Below the pieces are notes generated by a model. That model made no database searches, was not told the origin of the DNA, and was given only the letters and a program-made list of their open reading frames with translations. The translations under genes were made by a program, and so were the position numbers. A DNA stretch of 55,590 nucleotides from Hormoscilla sp. GUM202 (GTDB lineage: Bacteria; Cyanobacteriota; Cyanobacteriia; Cyanobacteriales; Desertifilaceae), in contig RFFC02000038.1 in the NCBI GenBank assembly GCA_005518205.2, positions 7,483-63,072 on the forward strand, given 5' to 3'. Positions 9,336-17,825 of the stretch are shown piece after piece (the stretch's first letter is position 1; every line of letters begins with the position of its first letter).

Positions 9336-9664
9336 TATCTGCTAAAGGGCTAAAGGAACAACAACTTGAATGTGCTTCGGAGGCTAGTCTAAATCATAAG
9401 TGGTTACCCTCATAGAGATGAAACCCTTATCCACTCAGGGTTTTATCAACTCCGGGTTGCACAAGTACGCTCCGGCTTGCGAGGGTAAATTATATAACAT
9501 AATTAACATAATGGTAAACTAACGAGTGGAAAAAAATCCAGTTTTTATTATCCATTTGATTTGCCCCATTCACGCCCGAGGCCATCACGAGATGAATTTA
9601 TCTGTCACCGGTCTTACCGTGGCGTCCTGCCGGTCCGAGACTGACTTGACTCCCTAGAGCGATA

Positions 9665-9764
9665 AGTAGTTAGACAAAAATAATTGCACATAGCCATGGG
9701 CGACATGCTCCGGATATGGAGACTAGCGCGAGAGAGTGTGTGAAATTAATTTTGTCCATGTACT
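9665..9764. mobile_element. 100-bp IS630-type MITE nested in the ISKra4 element
   Basis: The sequence begins AGTAGTTAGACAAAAATAAT and ends TTAATTTTGTCCATGTACT, an imperfect inverted pair. It is flanked by TA on both sides (9663-9664 and 9765-9766). Its bases are identical to the first 99 bases of the IS630 element at the window start. It interrupts the right inverted repeat of the ISKra4 element at a TA, as alignment with the left arm shows. Confidence 0.88.
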
Positions 9765-10483
9765 TATTTCGCTCACTCTGTCAGGCACCGGTTGATAAGG
9801 CCAAAGTGTCACTTTTAATTACACCCCCGATGCAAGGGGCGGCAGAAGAATTGCTAGAATTGGGGGCTGCTGGTCTACAGTTAACTCCTGGGAACGTGCC
9901 TACACCTAATTTTTGGCAATGGCTGCAAGACTACCAGGTTGACAGTAGAACTCACCACGGCTTTCACTATCGAGCCCTGAAGTGCAAAGTTTGGAAAGAA
10001 AACGCAGAATGTCTGCCCAAAAGCCACTCAGTCCATCCGCCTCGCTTGACAGACAGCATGGTTGAGGTTTGGAGAAAAAAATTGGCAGCAGGAGCCTACT
10101 CCCATCTATTATTAGAGACTATGTATCCTGGCTACTGCCTCGGTGATGGTGAAGAAATTGCTCGGGCAATGGCAATGTCTCTCACATCTATATGCAACTG
10201 TGCCAGGGTAGTCTGTCACCCCAGATCTGGCGGCGACTCCAGGACTACGAACAGATCGGAGAACTTCACCTGTCGGCGAATAACGGACAGGCGGATATTC
10301 ACCAACCCCTGACCGATCGCAGCTTTGGGTTAGACTGGGTACGGGAACGAGCCGCAGATGGAACGCCAGTTATCCTGGAATGTTACATGCACCGACTCTG
10401 CGATCGCCAAAGAAAGCAACAACTGGACCTGGTTGTGGGATAATTTTTACGGTTGTGGAGACTTATTCGAGAGGGCGATCGCC

Positions 10484-10756
10484 ATGAAATACATGTACAC
10501 CGCAGAAGAAACAGCCCAATTACGGGCAAAGCTAATAGAAGATTGGGTCAAGCCCTTTGCCGCCGCTTGCTTTGAAAAGTCTAGTCAGCTTCAATCTATT
10601 ATGTTGCTAGTAGTTCAGCCGGAGAATGAGTTTATCTGTGACGCAGTTTATGACAAATACATCTTCTCAATACTGAAAAATCCTGACTTGTCCGCTGCTA
10701 GGGCATCAGAATATAAATTAAGCAAGGACTTAGTTAATCTGCCAGGATTTTACTGA
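10484..10756 (+). CDS. Unknown modular protein, C-terminal-type module (copy 1)
   Basis: I do not recognise the family. From ATG 10484 the 90 residues begin MKYMYTAEETAQLRAKLIED and contain ACFEKSSQLQSIMLLVVQPE. The same module, with YSEEEAAQLRARIIDSYVK and ACFEKYPQLNSATFLIAQYW, forms the second half of the next reading frame. After the stop at 10754-10756 the same frame continues with EINEVMRSWRK, which resembles the start of the module at 11310 (TVMKAFWEWREK). This suggests that a longer protein was cut by a stop. It lies just downstream of the interrupted gene ending at 10443. Confidence 0.5.
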   Translation: MKYMYTAEETAQLRAKLIEDWVKPFAAACFEKSSQLQSIMLLVVQPENEFICDAVYDKYIFSILKNPDLSAARASEYKLSKDLVNLPGFY

Positions 10757-10779
10757 GAAATCAACGAAGTGATGCGCAG

Positions 10780-11265
10780 TTGGCGGAAAATAAAAAAGTC
10801 AAATTACCGCACAACTACAAATTAATTTGGGATGAAGCGGGGATTGCAGTTTCTGCTTTCGCTGCATTTTGCAAAAATGAGTCTCCATCTAAAAATAATG
10901 TCAACGAAGACTATGCACCCTATGCCATTCTCCGTCGCCAGGGTGAGGACATTGAAGTTGAAATTATTGGTAAAATGTGGCGTCCTCATCAGGATGGAAT
11001 CACGCCACAATCTCTGAGGAACTTTAAAGAATATGAAATTAAACAAATAGCTAAAGATTGTCTAGAGGGAGATATTTATGGAGACTACCTATACAGTGAA
11101 GAGGAAGCAGCACAACTAAGAGCGCGAATTATAGATTCCTATGTCAAATTGGGGGTTAAAGCTTGTTTTGAAAAATACCCCCAACTTAACTCAGCAACAT
11201 TCCTCATCGCCCAGTACTGGAACGATGAGGCTCGCGATGAGGTCCCAGACCAGAAGTTCGTATAG
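10780..11265 (+). CDS. Unknown two-module protein (copy 2)
   Basis: The TTG-started frame of 161 residues has two parts. Residues about 15-60 (LIWDEAGIAVSAFAAFCKN and YAPYAILRRQGEDIEVEIIG) match the frame at 11310. Residues about 103-150 (YSEEEAAQLRARIIDSYVK and ACFEKYPQLNSATFLIAQYW) match the frame at 10484. The true start is unclear, because the preceding EVMRSWRK sequence is in another frame. The protein ends VPDQKFV at a stop made by a 25-bp tandem repeat; without the extra repeat copies the frame would run on into the next gene. No membrane segment or catalytic motif is visible, and the function is unknown. Confidence 0.55.
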   Translation: MAENKKVKLPHNYKLIWDEAGIAVSAFAAFCKNESPSKNNVNEDYAPYAILRRQGEDIEVEIIGKMWRPHQDGITPQSLRNFKEYEIKQIAKDCLEGDIYGDYLYSEEEAAQLRARIIDSYVKLGVKACFEKYPQLNSATFLIAQYWNDEARDEVPDQKFV

Positions 11266-11312
11266 GGACCCAGACCAGAAGTTCGTATAGGGACCCAGAC
11301 CAGAAGTTCGTG
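11244..11312. repeat. 25-bp tandem repeat that breaks a reading frame
   Basis: The unit CCCAGACCAGAAGTTCGTAT plus AGGGA is present at 11244-11268 and 11269-11293, with a partial third copy from 11294. Two extra 25-bp units add 50 bp, which is not a multiple of three, and introduce a TAG. With one unit only, the frame would read DEVPDQKFVNHQTVMKAFW without a break. Confidence 0.9.
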
Positions 11313-11573
11313 AATCACCAGACAGTTATGAAGGCTTTCTGGGAGTGGCGGGAGAAGAGCGAAATTTATTGGGATTCTCAGGGAGCGGCTATTCCTGCCT
11401 TTGCCGCCTTTTGCAAGGAAGGCTCACACCAATGTATGGATCTCAGCGAAGCCTACAGTCCCTACGCGATTTTCCGGCGCAAAGGACAAGAAATTGAGGT
11501 GGAAGTTGTTGGGTCTTGGCTCCGCTGGTGGCTTAATGGCATTAAACCTGGAAACTGGTATTACTATTATTAG
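11310..11573 (+). pseudogene. Unknown modular protein, N-terminal-type module (copy 3), truncated
   Basis: The frame reads NHQTVMKAFWEWREKSEIYW, then AAIPAFAAFCKEGSHQ and YSPYAIFRRKGQEIEVEVVG, and stops after NWYYYY. The central block is clearly paralogous to residues 15-60 of the preceding frame. The expected second module (EEAAQLRA and ACFEK type) is missing, and the sequence runs into palindromic repeats. With the two frames before it, this forms a decaying tandem array of one family whose function I cannot name. Confidence 0.55.
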
Positions 11574-11774
11574 AGTGGGTTGGAGAAGTCTGCCCGATCG
11601 CGCAGGTGCAAGCCGTGTAGCGTGCAGCCATGTACAAAGCATTAAGAAACCAGGTTTTTCCCATCTACCTGGTTTCTGGGCAAAAGAATATGGCCGCAGC
11701 AAAAGGGCGATCGCAGTAGGTTGGGTAACGTTGCCAAACCCAACCTACTGTGACTGGTGGGCGTGAGAAGGTGC
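11574..11774. other. Spacer with two palindromic repeats
   Basis: AGAAACCAGGTTTTT pairs with CTACCTGGTTTCT (11645-11679). AGTAGGTTGGGTAACG pairs with GCCAAACCCAACCTACT (11716-11750). Related hairpins occur at 20602-20640, 32545-32602 and 44094-44127. Either could act as a terminator-like structure, but neither is followed by a clear T run. Confidence 0.6.
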
Positions 11775-11926
11775 CTAGGACATCGGTCCATTAATAATAC
11801 TTGACAAATTACAACATCTGTGCATCAACGGAAAATCAACATCTTCTCGTCTGGCCCTCTCCCTGGACCTCCCAAGGAGCCAGAATCACTTTACCCAAAA
11901 TTTGTGCTACTGGACCGATGTTCTAG
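11775..11926. mobile_element. 152-bp MITE of the TGGACCGACG family
   Basis: The left end CTAGGACATCGGTCCATTA and the right end TACTGGACCGATGTTCTAG are inverted copies. Inside the left end, ATAATACTTGACAAATT is shared with the element at 26244-26448. No coding frame is seen, and no transposase of this type is in the window. Confidence 0.7.
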
Positions 11927-12204
11927 ATCCGGAAGCCTTTGGCAGTAAGCGTTCGGGAATAATATAAGTATAAATACTCGCGCTAGCCCGACGTTAGGAG
12001 GGCCGCTGCGCTAGCGTGCAGGCAGCGCAATCGCCATTTTCTTGTTTGTGATTTTGAGGTAGAGTGATCCCGTTGGGATCGCTCTGCTTTCTAGGGATAG
12101 ACAGTTCTCAGTCTTGTCCCCATATGACAAGAAAATCTTTAAAATATCGTAAAGCTTTACCGATCCTGCTGTATTGCAAATTCATCCATCATTACCGAAT
12201 TACT
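11927..12204. other. Upstream region of the GH57 gene
   Basis: It contains CGCTAGCCCGACGTTAGG (about 11980), a GC-rich palindrome of the kind scattered between genes here, then 150 nt before the ATG. No convincing promoter could be picked. Confidence 0.4.
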
Positions 12205-13797
12205 ATGGCTATTGGCTACGTTGCCCTTGTCCTCCACGCCCACCTACCCTTTGTCCGGCACCCCGAAAGCGACTACGTGCTGGAAGAAGAATGGCTGTAT
12301 GAGGCAATCACAGAAACCTACATCCCTCTGCTGCATGTATTTGAAGGCTTAAAGCGGGATGGTGTGGACTTCAAAATGACCATGAGCATGACACCGCCTC
12401 TGGTGTCGATGCTGCGGGATCCGCTGTTGCAAGAACGATACGACGCGCACCTGGCCCTGTTAGAGGAATTAGTCCAAAAAGAGATCGATCGTAACCAGCA
12501 TAACGGTCACCTGCGCTATCTAGCCGAGTATTATGCCAAAGAGTTGAAGGAGATTCGCGATACCTGGGAACGTTATGACTGCGACTTGGTAACCGCTTTC
12601 AAGCAATTCCTGGATAGCAACAACCTGGAGATCGTCTCCTGCGGCGCTACCCACGGCTATCTGCCGCTGATGAAGATGTATCCCGAGGCCGTGTGGGCCC
12701 AAATTCAGGTAGCCTGCGAACATTACGAGCAGAATTTCGGGCGTAAGCCCAAGGGCATCTGGTTGCCAGAATGTGCCTATTATGAAGGGGTAGAGCGGAT
12801 GCTGGCGGATGCTGGTTTGCGCTATTTCCTCACCGACGGACACGGGATTCTTTACGCCCGTCCCCGCCCCCGCTATGGCAGCTATGCGCCGATTTTTACC
12901 GAAACTGGCGTAGCGGCTTTTGGACGGGATCACGAGTCTTCCCAACAGGTGTGGTCCTCGGAGGTAGGCTATCCCGGTGCAGCAGAATACCGGGAATTTT
13001 ACAAGGATTTGGGCTGGGAGGCTGACTACGAGTACATCAAGCCTTACATTATGCCCAACGGACAGCGGAAAAATACTGGCATCAAATACCACAAGATTAC
13101 GGGTCGGGGTCTGGGTTTATCAGACAAGGCCCTGTATGACCCTTATTGGGCGCGGGAAAAGGCAGCCGAACATGCAGGTAATTTTATGTTCAATCGCCAG
13201 CAGCAAACCGAGCACCTGCACGGGATTATGCAGCGTCCTCCCATGATCGTCTCGCCCTACGATGCGGAGTTATTTGGCCATTGGTGGTACGAGGGGCCTT
13301 GGTTCATCGATTACCTGTTCCGTAAGTCCTGGTATGACCAAGACATTTATGAGATGACCCATTTGGCAGATTATCTACGAGGTAATCCAACTCAGCAAGT
13401 CTGTCGTCCCTCTCAGTCTAGTTGGGGGTATAAGGGTTTCCACGAGTATTGGCTGAATGAGACGAATGCCTGGGTTTATCCCCATTTGCACAAAGCAGCG
13501 GAACGGATGATTTCCGTGGCCAGTCGAGAACCTGCTGATGAGTTGGAGTGGAAGGCCCTTAACCAGGCCGCACGAGAACTTTTGCTGGCTCAATCTTCAG
13601 ACTGGGCGTTTATTATGCGCACGGGTACGATGGTGCCTTATGCCGTGCGGCGGACCCGATCGCACTTAATGCGGTTCAACAAACTCTACGATGACATTAA
13701 TCACGGCAAAATCGATAGCGGTTGGCTGGAGAAAGTAGAGACGATCGACAATATCTTCCCCGAAATCAACTATCGCGTCTATCGCCCCTTGCAGTAG
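12205..13797 (+). CDS. Glycoside hydrolase family 57, probable 1,4-alpha-glucan branching enzyme
   Basis: The protein of 530 residues begins MAIGYVALVLHAHLPFVRHP at ATG 12205; earlier in-frame codons exist, but the conserved domain starts here. GH57 signatures are LHAHLPFVRHPE at the N-terminus, GATHGYLPLM near 147, IWLPECAY with the likely nucleophile Glu189, LTDGHG near 213, and MIVSPYDAELFGHWWYEGP with the likely acid Asp353. The C-terminal helical domain (QSSWGYKGFHEYWLNETNAW to SSDWAFIMRTGTMVPYA) is typical of branching-type GH57 members. Such enzymes form alpha-1,6 branches in glycogen in the cytoplasm. The related alpha-amylase function cannot be excluded. It is monocistronic and followed by a hairpin at 13807. 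Confidence 0.9.
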   Translation: MAIGYVALVLHAHLPFVRHPESDYVLEEEWLYEAITETYIPLLHVFEGLKRDGVDFKMTMSMTPPLVSMLRDPLLQERYDAHLALLEELVQKEIDRNQHNGHLRYLAEYYAKELKEIRDTWERYDCDLVTAFKQFLDSNNLEIVSCGATHGYLPLMKMYPEAVWAQIQVACEHYEQNFGRKPKGIWLPECAYYEGVERMLADAGLRYFLTDGHGILYARPRPRYGSYAPIFTETGVAAFGRDHESSQQVWSSEVGYPGAAEYREFYKDLGWEADYEYIKPYIMPNGQRKNTGIKYHKITGRGLGLSDKALYDPYWAREKAAEHAGNFMFNRQQQTEHLHGIMQRPPMIVSPYDAELFGHWWYEGPWFIDYLFRKSWYDQDIYEMTHLADYLRGNPTQQVCRPSQSSWGYKGFHEYWLNETNAWVYPHLHKAAERMISVASREPADELEWKALNQAARELLLAQSSDWAFIMRTGTMVPYAVRRTRSHLMRFNKLYDDINHGKIDSGWLEKVETIDNIFPEINYRVYRPLQ

Positions 13798-13806
13798 AGC
13801 TAAAAT

Positions 13807-13846
13807 CGGGGAGATGGGAACTGTGTTATACTTCCATCTCCCCCAA
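13807..13846 (+). terminator. Hairpin after the GH57 gene
   Basis: GGGGAGATGGGAA pairs with TTCCATCTCCCC across an 11-nt loop, starting about 10 nt after the stop. The following sequence (CAAATCTTCTC) is only moderately T-rich, so termination is likely but not certain. Confidence 0.65.
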
Positions 13847-14512
13847 ATCTTCTCGATCGCATTCTCCCCTCAAGTGACGCGAGAGTTACTCTATGCCTGA
13901 AAGCGGATAAAAATTAAGATATTCTGATTTTTCCGGAACGGTAGCTGAGACATTGACTCCAGTTGTAGCTAGCACAATATCCATCTGCCAAACGGGAGTT
14001 TGCAGTGTGTTTCCGCGATGTACGATGCGATCTGCGCGCACATCGCACATCGCAACCAGGACAAGGAACGGAGTTTGTAATTACCCTTCCTATCCACCAG
14101 GGTTAAAGAGCCATATTGTTCAATCCCTTATCGATTTTATATTTGATATTTTCGATTATGGATCTCCCGATCGGATATCATCTATCTCCTTCCATTTGTA
14201 GCATACATGGAGCCTGTCAACCTTCCCTTTCGATGTCTCTACCAGAGCTCTTGTCCCAGGGGACATAGGGCACACAGGAGAGTCGTGCTATTAAATTGCA
14301 TAGGTCTAAAAGCTGAGATCCTTATTCTTAATTTGTTTCAGAATTTCAAATTTTTTATTGGTAATTTTGGATTGCTTATAGAGTCTGCTGCTGGCTACTA
14401 AAAATTCTCTATTCTCAATGAACAATTCTCAATCCTCAATTCTCTACTGACTACTGACTAAGGGACAGGCAATTTGCCCATCCCAGACAGAAATAAAGAT
14501 GAGACGATCGAC
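13847..14512. other. Gene-free spacer between the GH57 gene and petA
   Basis: No coding gene is supported. It contains the motif TGATTTTTCCGGAACGGTA (13925-13943), shared with four other sites. It also has a palindrome with TCTTGTCCCAGGGGACA (14232-14282) of the family seen at 16542, 17002 and 25733, and a low-complexity run of CTCAATTCTC-type words near 14410-14450. Confidence 0.6.
13925..13943 (+). repeat. Dispersed motif TTTTTCCGGAACGG (site 1, intergenic)
   Basis: TGATTTTTCCGGAACGGTA here recurs at 31394-31412 (+), 32144-32162 (-) and 33616-33634 (-), and with one change at 45756-45771 (+). The core TTCCGGAA is self-complementary. Confidence 0.8.
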
Positions 14513-15517
14513 TTAGAAATTCATCTCAGCAGCTTGAACTTTTTCAATTTGCTTCTTCTTCAGAATCAGCAATATTTGAGACAGTATGGTAGCAGCAATG
14601 AAAGCCATTAACCATTTAATTCGACTAGCGCTTTGCAAGACTATTTCCGTATCAGCCTGACCAAAACCACCCACATTTGGGTTGTTAGTCAAAGGATCCC
14701 CAGCGGCAACTTCCTGTCCTTCCGAGACAATCAACTGCGGTCCTAACGGAATCTCCTCTACCACGGCTTCACCGTCAGCAGGCTGAATAGTCACTTCATA
14801 ACCCTCCTCCTCATCATCGGAATCTACCAGTTTGGTAATCTGAGCGATCGTGCCAGCGGTAGAAGCCTTGTAGACATTGTTGTTGCTATTTTCCCCTGTG
14901 GGATAAACCTGACCGCGACCCCGGTTCCCGCCTACATGTATGGCATACTTCCCGAAGTGGATATTTTTATCCGTCCGCGGATCGGGGGAAAGAACTGGGA
15001 AGATAATTTCCTGATATTCCTCGCCCGGTAGCGGTCCGATAATAATGACGTTTTCGTCGTCCTCGGTATAGGTTTCGTAATCGTCTAGATCTATTTCTTC
15101 GAGTAATTCTTCAGGAATGCGTTCCTCTGGTGCAATCTTGAAGCCTTCGGGTAACATTAACACCGCACCCACCTGTAAGGAATCAAGTTCGCCATCGGAC
15201 GACACTTGCTGCACGCTCAGGTCGTAGGGGACTTTCACCACAGCAGAAAACACCGTGTCGGGCAGCACCGACTGGGGTACTTCAATTTCCGTCACTTTAG
15301 AAGCCAAGTGACAGTTGGCACAAACAATCCGCCCAGTCGCTTCCCGGGGAGTTTCCGGGGCCGTTTGCTGGGCCCAGAAGGGATAGGCCGCCGCCGTTTG
15401 GGGGTGGGCTATATCTAGCCCTACAAAACAGACAAGGGTAGCGATCGCCAGCACTATAGTTTGAGTCAGTACCCGCTTGCAGCTATGGGCTCTCGCCAAT
15501 ACATCAACTTTTTTCAT
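14513..15517 (-). CDS. petA: Cytochrome f precursor, cytochrome b6f complex
   Basis: Cytochrome f carries electrons from the Rieske protein to plastocyanin or cytochrome c6 at the lumenal side of the thylakoid. The start at ATG 15517 gives a 44-residue presequence ending QTAAA before YPFWAQQ, the normal mature N-terminus; an in-frame ATG at 15544 is the alternative. The haem site is CANCH at mature residues 22-26, and Tyr1 is the axial ligand. Conserved stretches include IVCANCHLA, GAVLMLPEGFKIAPEERIPE, NIHFGKYAIHVGGNRGRGQV and LTNNPNVGGFGQ. The C-terminal anchor spans about 25 residues before LKKKQIEKVQAAEMNF. Two acidic inserts (EEIDLDDYETYTEDDENV and DSDDEEEGYE) make it a little longer and more acidic than usual. 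petC lies 414 nt upstream. Confidence 0.97.
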   Translation of the reverse strand: MKKVDVLARAHSCKRVLTQTIVLAIATLVCFVGLDIAHPQTAAAYPFWAQQTAPETPREATGRIVCANCHLASKVTEIEVPQSVLPDTVFSAVVKVPYDLSVQQVSSDGELDSLQVGAVLMLPEGFKIAPEERIPEELLEEIDLDDYETYTEDDENVIIIGPLPGEEYQEIIFPVLSPDPRTDKNIHFGKYAIHVGGNRGRGQVYPTGENSNNNVYKASTAGTIAQITKLVDSDDEEEGYEVTIQPADGEAVVEEIPLGPQLIVSEGQEVAAGDPLTNNPNVGGFGQADTEIVLQSASRIKWLMAFIAATILSQILLILKKKQIEKVQAAEMNF

Positions 15518-15931
15518 CAGTTCCAACAATGCTCTGAAATACAATTAGTCCATTGTTAATCGTTCATTGTTGATTGTTCATTGTTCATTGCCATGAACGT
15601 TCTCCATCAACCATCAACCATCAACATCCTATACTGCGAAGGGTCCCTTTGCTCTTAGGGCCATATCTTGCTAACAAAAGCGCTAAGCAAATGTCCGGAG
15701 CGAGGGGGGGGTCCGAGAGAGCCTTGTGCAAAAGAAGTAACTCCCCCCCGTAGCGCTACGGGGGGTCAAAAGTTGAAGCATACCACAGTTACTGGTTTGC
15801 TCGCCCCCCTCGCAATGACACCAACTTCAACATTTTTGCGCAAGTCGTTCGCGTAGGCGTAGCCCGGTGCGCACGCTCCGGGCCCCCGGAGCTGCGCGAA
15901 TCCCTTTCAAAGTATAGGTTCTCGTGCAGCA
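15518..15931. other. petC-petA spacer filled with repeats
   Basis: This spacer is long for a petCA operon. It holds low-complexity CATTGTT/CATCAAC words (15553-15630), the palindrome ACTCCCCCCCGTAGCG/CTACGGGGGGT (about 15740-15768), and a GC-rich GTGCGCACGCTCCGGGCC block (about 15869) similar to blocks at 17535 and 26045. No gene is seen. Confidence 0.65.
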
Positions 15932-16474
15932 TTAGGTCCACCAGGGGTCTTCACCGGTGCGGAAGTCAGTTTCGGTCCAGGTGGTAAACACGACTTTATC
16001 ATCCTCTGTGACATCAGCATGGACTAATGCCAAAGACAGGGGAGCTGGTCCCCGCACTACTTTGCCAGCGTCATTATACTGAGAACCGTGACAGGGACAA
16101 ATGAACTTGTTCTCGCTGGCATTCCAGGGAACCACACAGCCCAAGTGAGTACAAACAGCGTTTAAGCCATACTCTGCCAGGCTTTCGTCTTTCTTTACTA
16201 TCAGGTAGGTCGGATCCCCCTTCAGCCCCTGAGCCAGGGCCCGTTCCCCTGAATTATGATTGGACAAAAACTCACTGACGATCACGTCATTCCCCAGAGA
16301 GTCCTTCGCTGTGACCCCACCGCCTGCACCACCACTAGAGGGTGGGATAAAATACTTGACAACCGGATATAGTGCTCCTAGGGCCGTGCCCGTGACCGCA
16401 CCAAAGGTCAGAAGATTCATGAATTGACGACGTCCCATATCCGGGACATCCGCTGAGCCTGAAATTTGTGTCAT
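15932..16474 (-). CDS. petC: Rieske iron-sulfur protein, cytochrome b6f complex
   Basis: The 180-residue protein has an N-terminal [19 protein letters not shown] anchor (twin-Arg-like, residues 14-33), followed by the flexible hinge GGAGGG near 48-53. The 2Fe-2S ligands are in CTHLGC (Cys108, His110) and CPCHGS (Cys126, His129), with the disulfide pair Cys113 and Cys128. The protein passes electrons from plastoquinol to cytochrome f. Length and sequence are standard for cyanobacteria. It is transcribed toward petA; DUF3067 is divergent upstream. Confidence 0.97.
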   Translation of the reverse strand: MTQISGSADVPDMGRRQFMNLLTFGAVTGTALGALYPVVKYFIPPSSGGAGGGVTAKDSLGNDVIVSEFLSNHNSGERALAQGLKGDPTYLIVKKDESLAEYGLNAVCTHLGCVVPWNASENKFICPCHGSQYNDAGKVVRGPAPLSLALVHADVTEDDKVVFTTWTETDFRTGEDPWWT

Positions 16475-17090
16475 GACCTCTGCTTGAGATATTGTTAATT
16501 TATCTGTCTATAGACAAAAGTGACCTCCACCTACCTTACTACGATGTCTCCTGTGTGCCGTATGTCCCCTGGGACAAGAGCACAATAGGAGATATCGGAG
16601 ACAGGCACCAGGGACTTCGGTGTCTCCCGACCTCTAGGAGCACATTCATAGGAGACACCGAGTATATGCTGACAAGATTGCGGTTCGACTCCGCTCCTGT
16701 GTCCCCCCTGCCCTGTCAAGGGACACAGCCCCCTCGTTCCCACCCCGATGTACTCCGGGCAGTATGAATAGTGCGCCCTTTAGACATCGAAGAAGTCTGG
16801 GAACGTGCTTAAGGCGCTCTCGGGGGACACAGCCACCGCAAGCCCCGCGAGGCAGTTTCCCGTCTTTCTGAGAGTATTATTACATTTTTTTAACTGCTCG
16901 CAGATATTTTTCATAAATAAATGTAAACAAAAGACCTAAGGGGGAGTGCTATGATACCATACATAAAAAAGATCAGGTGGCAATCCCGATAATCACTCGC
17001 CGATGTCTCCTGTGTGCCGTCCATGTCCCCTGGGACAAGAGCAAGGCGCAGAGATATCGGACTAGATTGCAATCTAAAATCTAAAATGGT
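16475..17090. other. Palindrome-rich divergent intergenic region between petC and DUF3067
   Basis: It contains at least two palindromes of one family (16542-16596 and 17002-17060), each with GATGTCTCCTGTGTGCCG and ATGTCCCCTGGGACAAGAG. Related words are GGTGTCTCCCGACC, ATAGGAGACACCGAG and AAGGGACACAGCC (16605-16740). The promoters for petC and the DUF3067 gene must lie here, but I cannot place them with confidence. Confidence 0.65.
16542..16596. repeat. GATGTCTCC...TGTCCCCTGGGACAAGAG palindromic repeat
   Basis: Outer arms GATGTCTCC and GGAGATATC enclose the inner dyad TGTCCCCTGGGACA. Copies with the same core lie at 17002-17060 and 25733-25789, and inverted at 14232-14282. Confidence 0.8.
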
Positions 17091-17408
17091 ATGACAGGAG
17101 CAGACTTACATCAGTTATTGTTGAACAAATGGGGACGCTCTTACGACCTGAAGCTGCGGCGGACTCAGGGCAAGATATTTGTGCAGGTGATGTGGAAATA
17201 TCTGGAACAGGCGTCTTTCCCGCTAGAGGAGGCAGAGTATAGATCCCATCTCAATCAGATTGCTCTGTGCCTGCATGACTGGGGCGCTGACGAACAGATC
17301 AAGTCGTATATTGAAAACACCCGCAATCGCCCCCGACTGGGTAAAGTGGTCAGCATTCCCATAGAATTGGGAGCGCGGGCTTCTGAATGGATGCTCGACA
17401 AGTTTTAA
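17091..17408 (+). CDS. DUF3067 family protein
   Basis: This small 105-residue protein, MTGADLHQLLLNKWGRSYDL, matches the DUF3067 family found in cyanobacteria and plastids, with KIFVQVMWKYLEQASFP near 35-51 and RPRLGKVVSIPIELGARASE near 80-99. The family has no assigned biochemical role that I can state with confidence. The protein is soluble, with no signal or membrane segment, and is complete in length. It is divergent from petC across a 616-nt repeat-rich spacer, so a shared regulatory region is possible. A competing ATG lies at 17085 in another frame. Confidence 0.88.
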   Translation: MTGADLHQLLLNKWGRSYDLKLRRTQGKIFVQVMWKYLEQASFPLEEAEYRSHLNQIALCLHDWGADEQIKSYIENTRNRPRLGKVVSIPIELGARASEWMLDKF

Positions 17409-17627
17409 GGGACCACCCATCCAATCGCAGTCCGGTGCAGTATTACTTGACATGGGTGATAATACTTTATATCACGGTATGTCAAGTTTCGATGTCCCCC
17501 AGAGGGGACGCGCTACATCGCGCAGCTCCGGGTTCCCGGAGCGTGCGCACCGACAGGCTACCGGTCCTGCGCGATCGCACTACCCCAGAGACATTGATGA
17601 TGGGTCTGGCATTTTTCGCGCTCGACG

Positions 17628-17727
17628 CTGGTTGACAGAATACAGATTGGAGGATATAGACATCATTGGTCGCTCTCACTACGAAGTGTTTCCAGAAATC
17701 CCCTCACGCTGGAAGGAAATCCACTAG
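17628..17727 (+). pseudogene. PAS-domain gene fragment
   Basis: The last 33 codons of an open frame read WLTEYRLEDIDIIGRSHYEV then FPEIPSRWKEIH and a stop. This matches the middle of PAS domains in sensor kinases (LIGRSHYEVFPEIPxRW type). No start, remaining PAS sequence or kinase domain is nearby. Upstream is a GC-rich palindromic block. It is a relic. Confidence 0.7.
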
Positions 17728-17825
17728 CGTTGTTTAGCGCGGTCCAATGCGGTATGGAGAGCGACTGCTTGTGTGTTCCCAAATAGGGCTACAAATATTA
17801 TGTAAAATAAAGACCTGATTTAGTC

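Larger units (their letters stand above)
7655..9826 (-). mobile_element. ISKra4-family insertion sequence, 2172 bp with 9-bp target duplication
   Basis: The left end GGGTGTAATTAAAAGTGACA (7655) is inverted at the right end (TGTCACTTTTAATTACACCC to 9826). Both sides are flanked by CCGATGCAA (7646-7654 and 9827-9835), a perfect 9-bp target duplication. The inverted ends are unusually long, with imperfect similarity for about 150 bp that includes repeated ACCGGTGN blocks and GGGAGTCAAGTCAGTCTCG. A 100-bp MITE (9665-9764) is nested in the right arm. The transposase inside is frameshifted. A truncated relative lies at 44195-45232. Confidence 0.9.
7610..10443 (+). pseudogene. Unknown (TIM-barrel-like?) gene split by an ISKra4 insertion and a later frameshift
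   Basis: Removing the IS at 7655-9826 and one target-duplication copy restores a continuous frame. It starts GTG at 7610, 9-10 nt after AGGAGG, with VLYLALSCLQGRP, then MQGAAEELLELGAAGLQLTP and NVPTPNFWQWLQDYQV onward from 9827. The frame continues with RTHHGFHYRALKCKVW and LLLETMYPGYCLGDGEEIAR to about 10180. There it shifts, and the next frame carries SHIYMQLCQGSLSPQIWRRL, GELHLSANNGQADIHQPL and GTPVILECYMHRLCD to the stop at 10443. The spaced His and Glu residues (RTHHGF, GELHLS, LECYMH) recall sugar-isomerase-like TIM barrels, but this is inference and I do not recognise a named family. The gene is doubly broken. Confidence 0.7.

Noticed and set aside
16668-16706. T-arm-like sequence GCGGTTCGACTCCGC suggesting a tRNA or tmRNA 3' end
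   Set aside because: No acceptor, D-arm or anticodon arm can be paired with it, and no CCA-like end follows. It sits in a block of dispersed palindromes.
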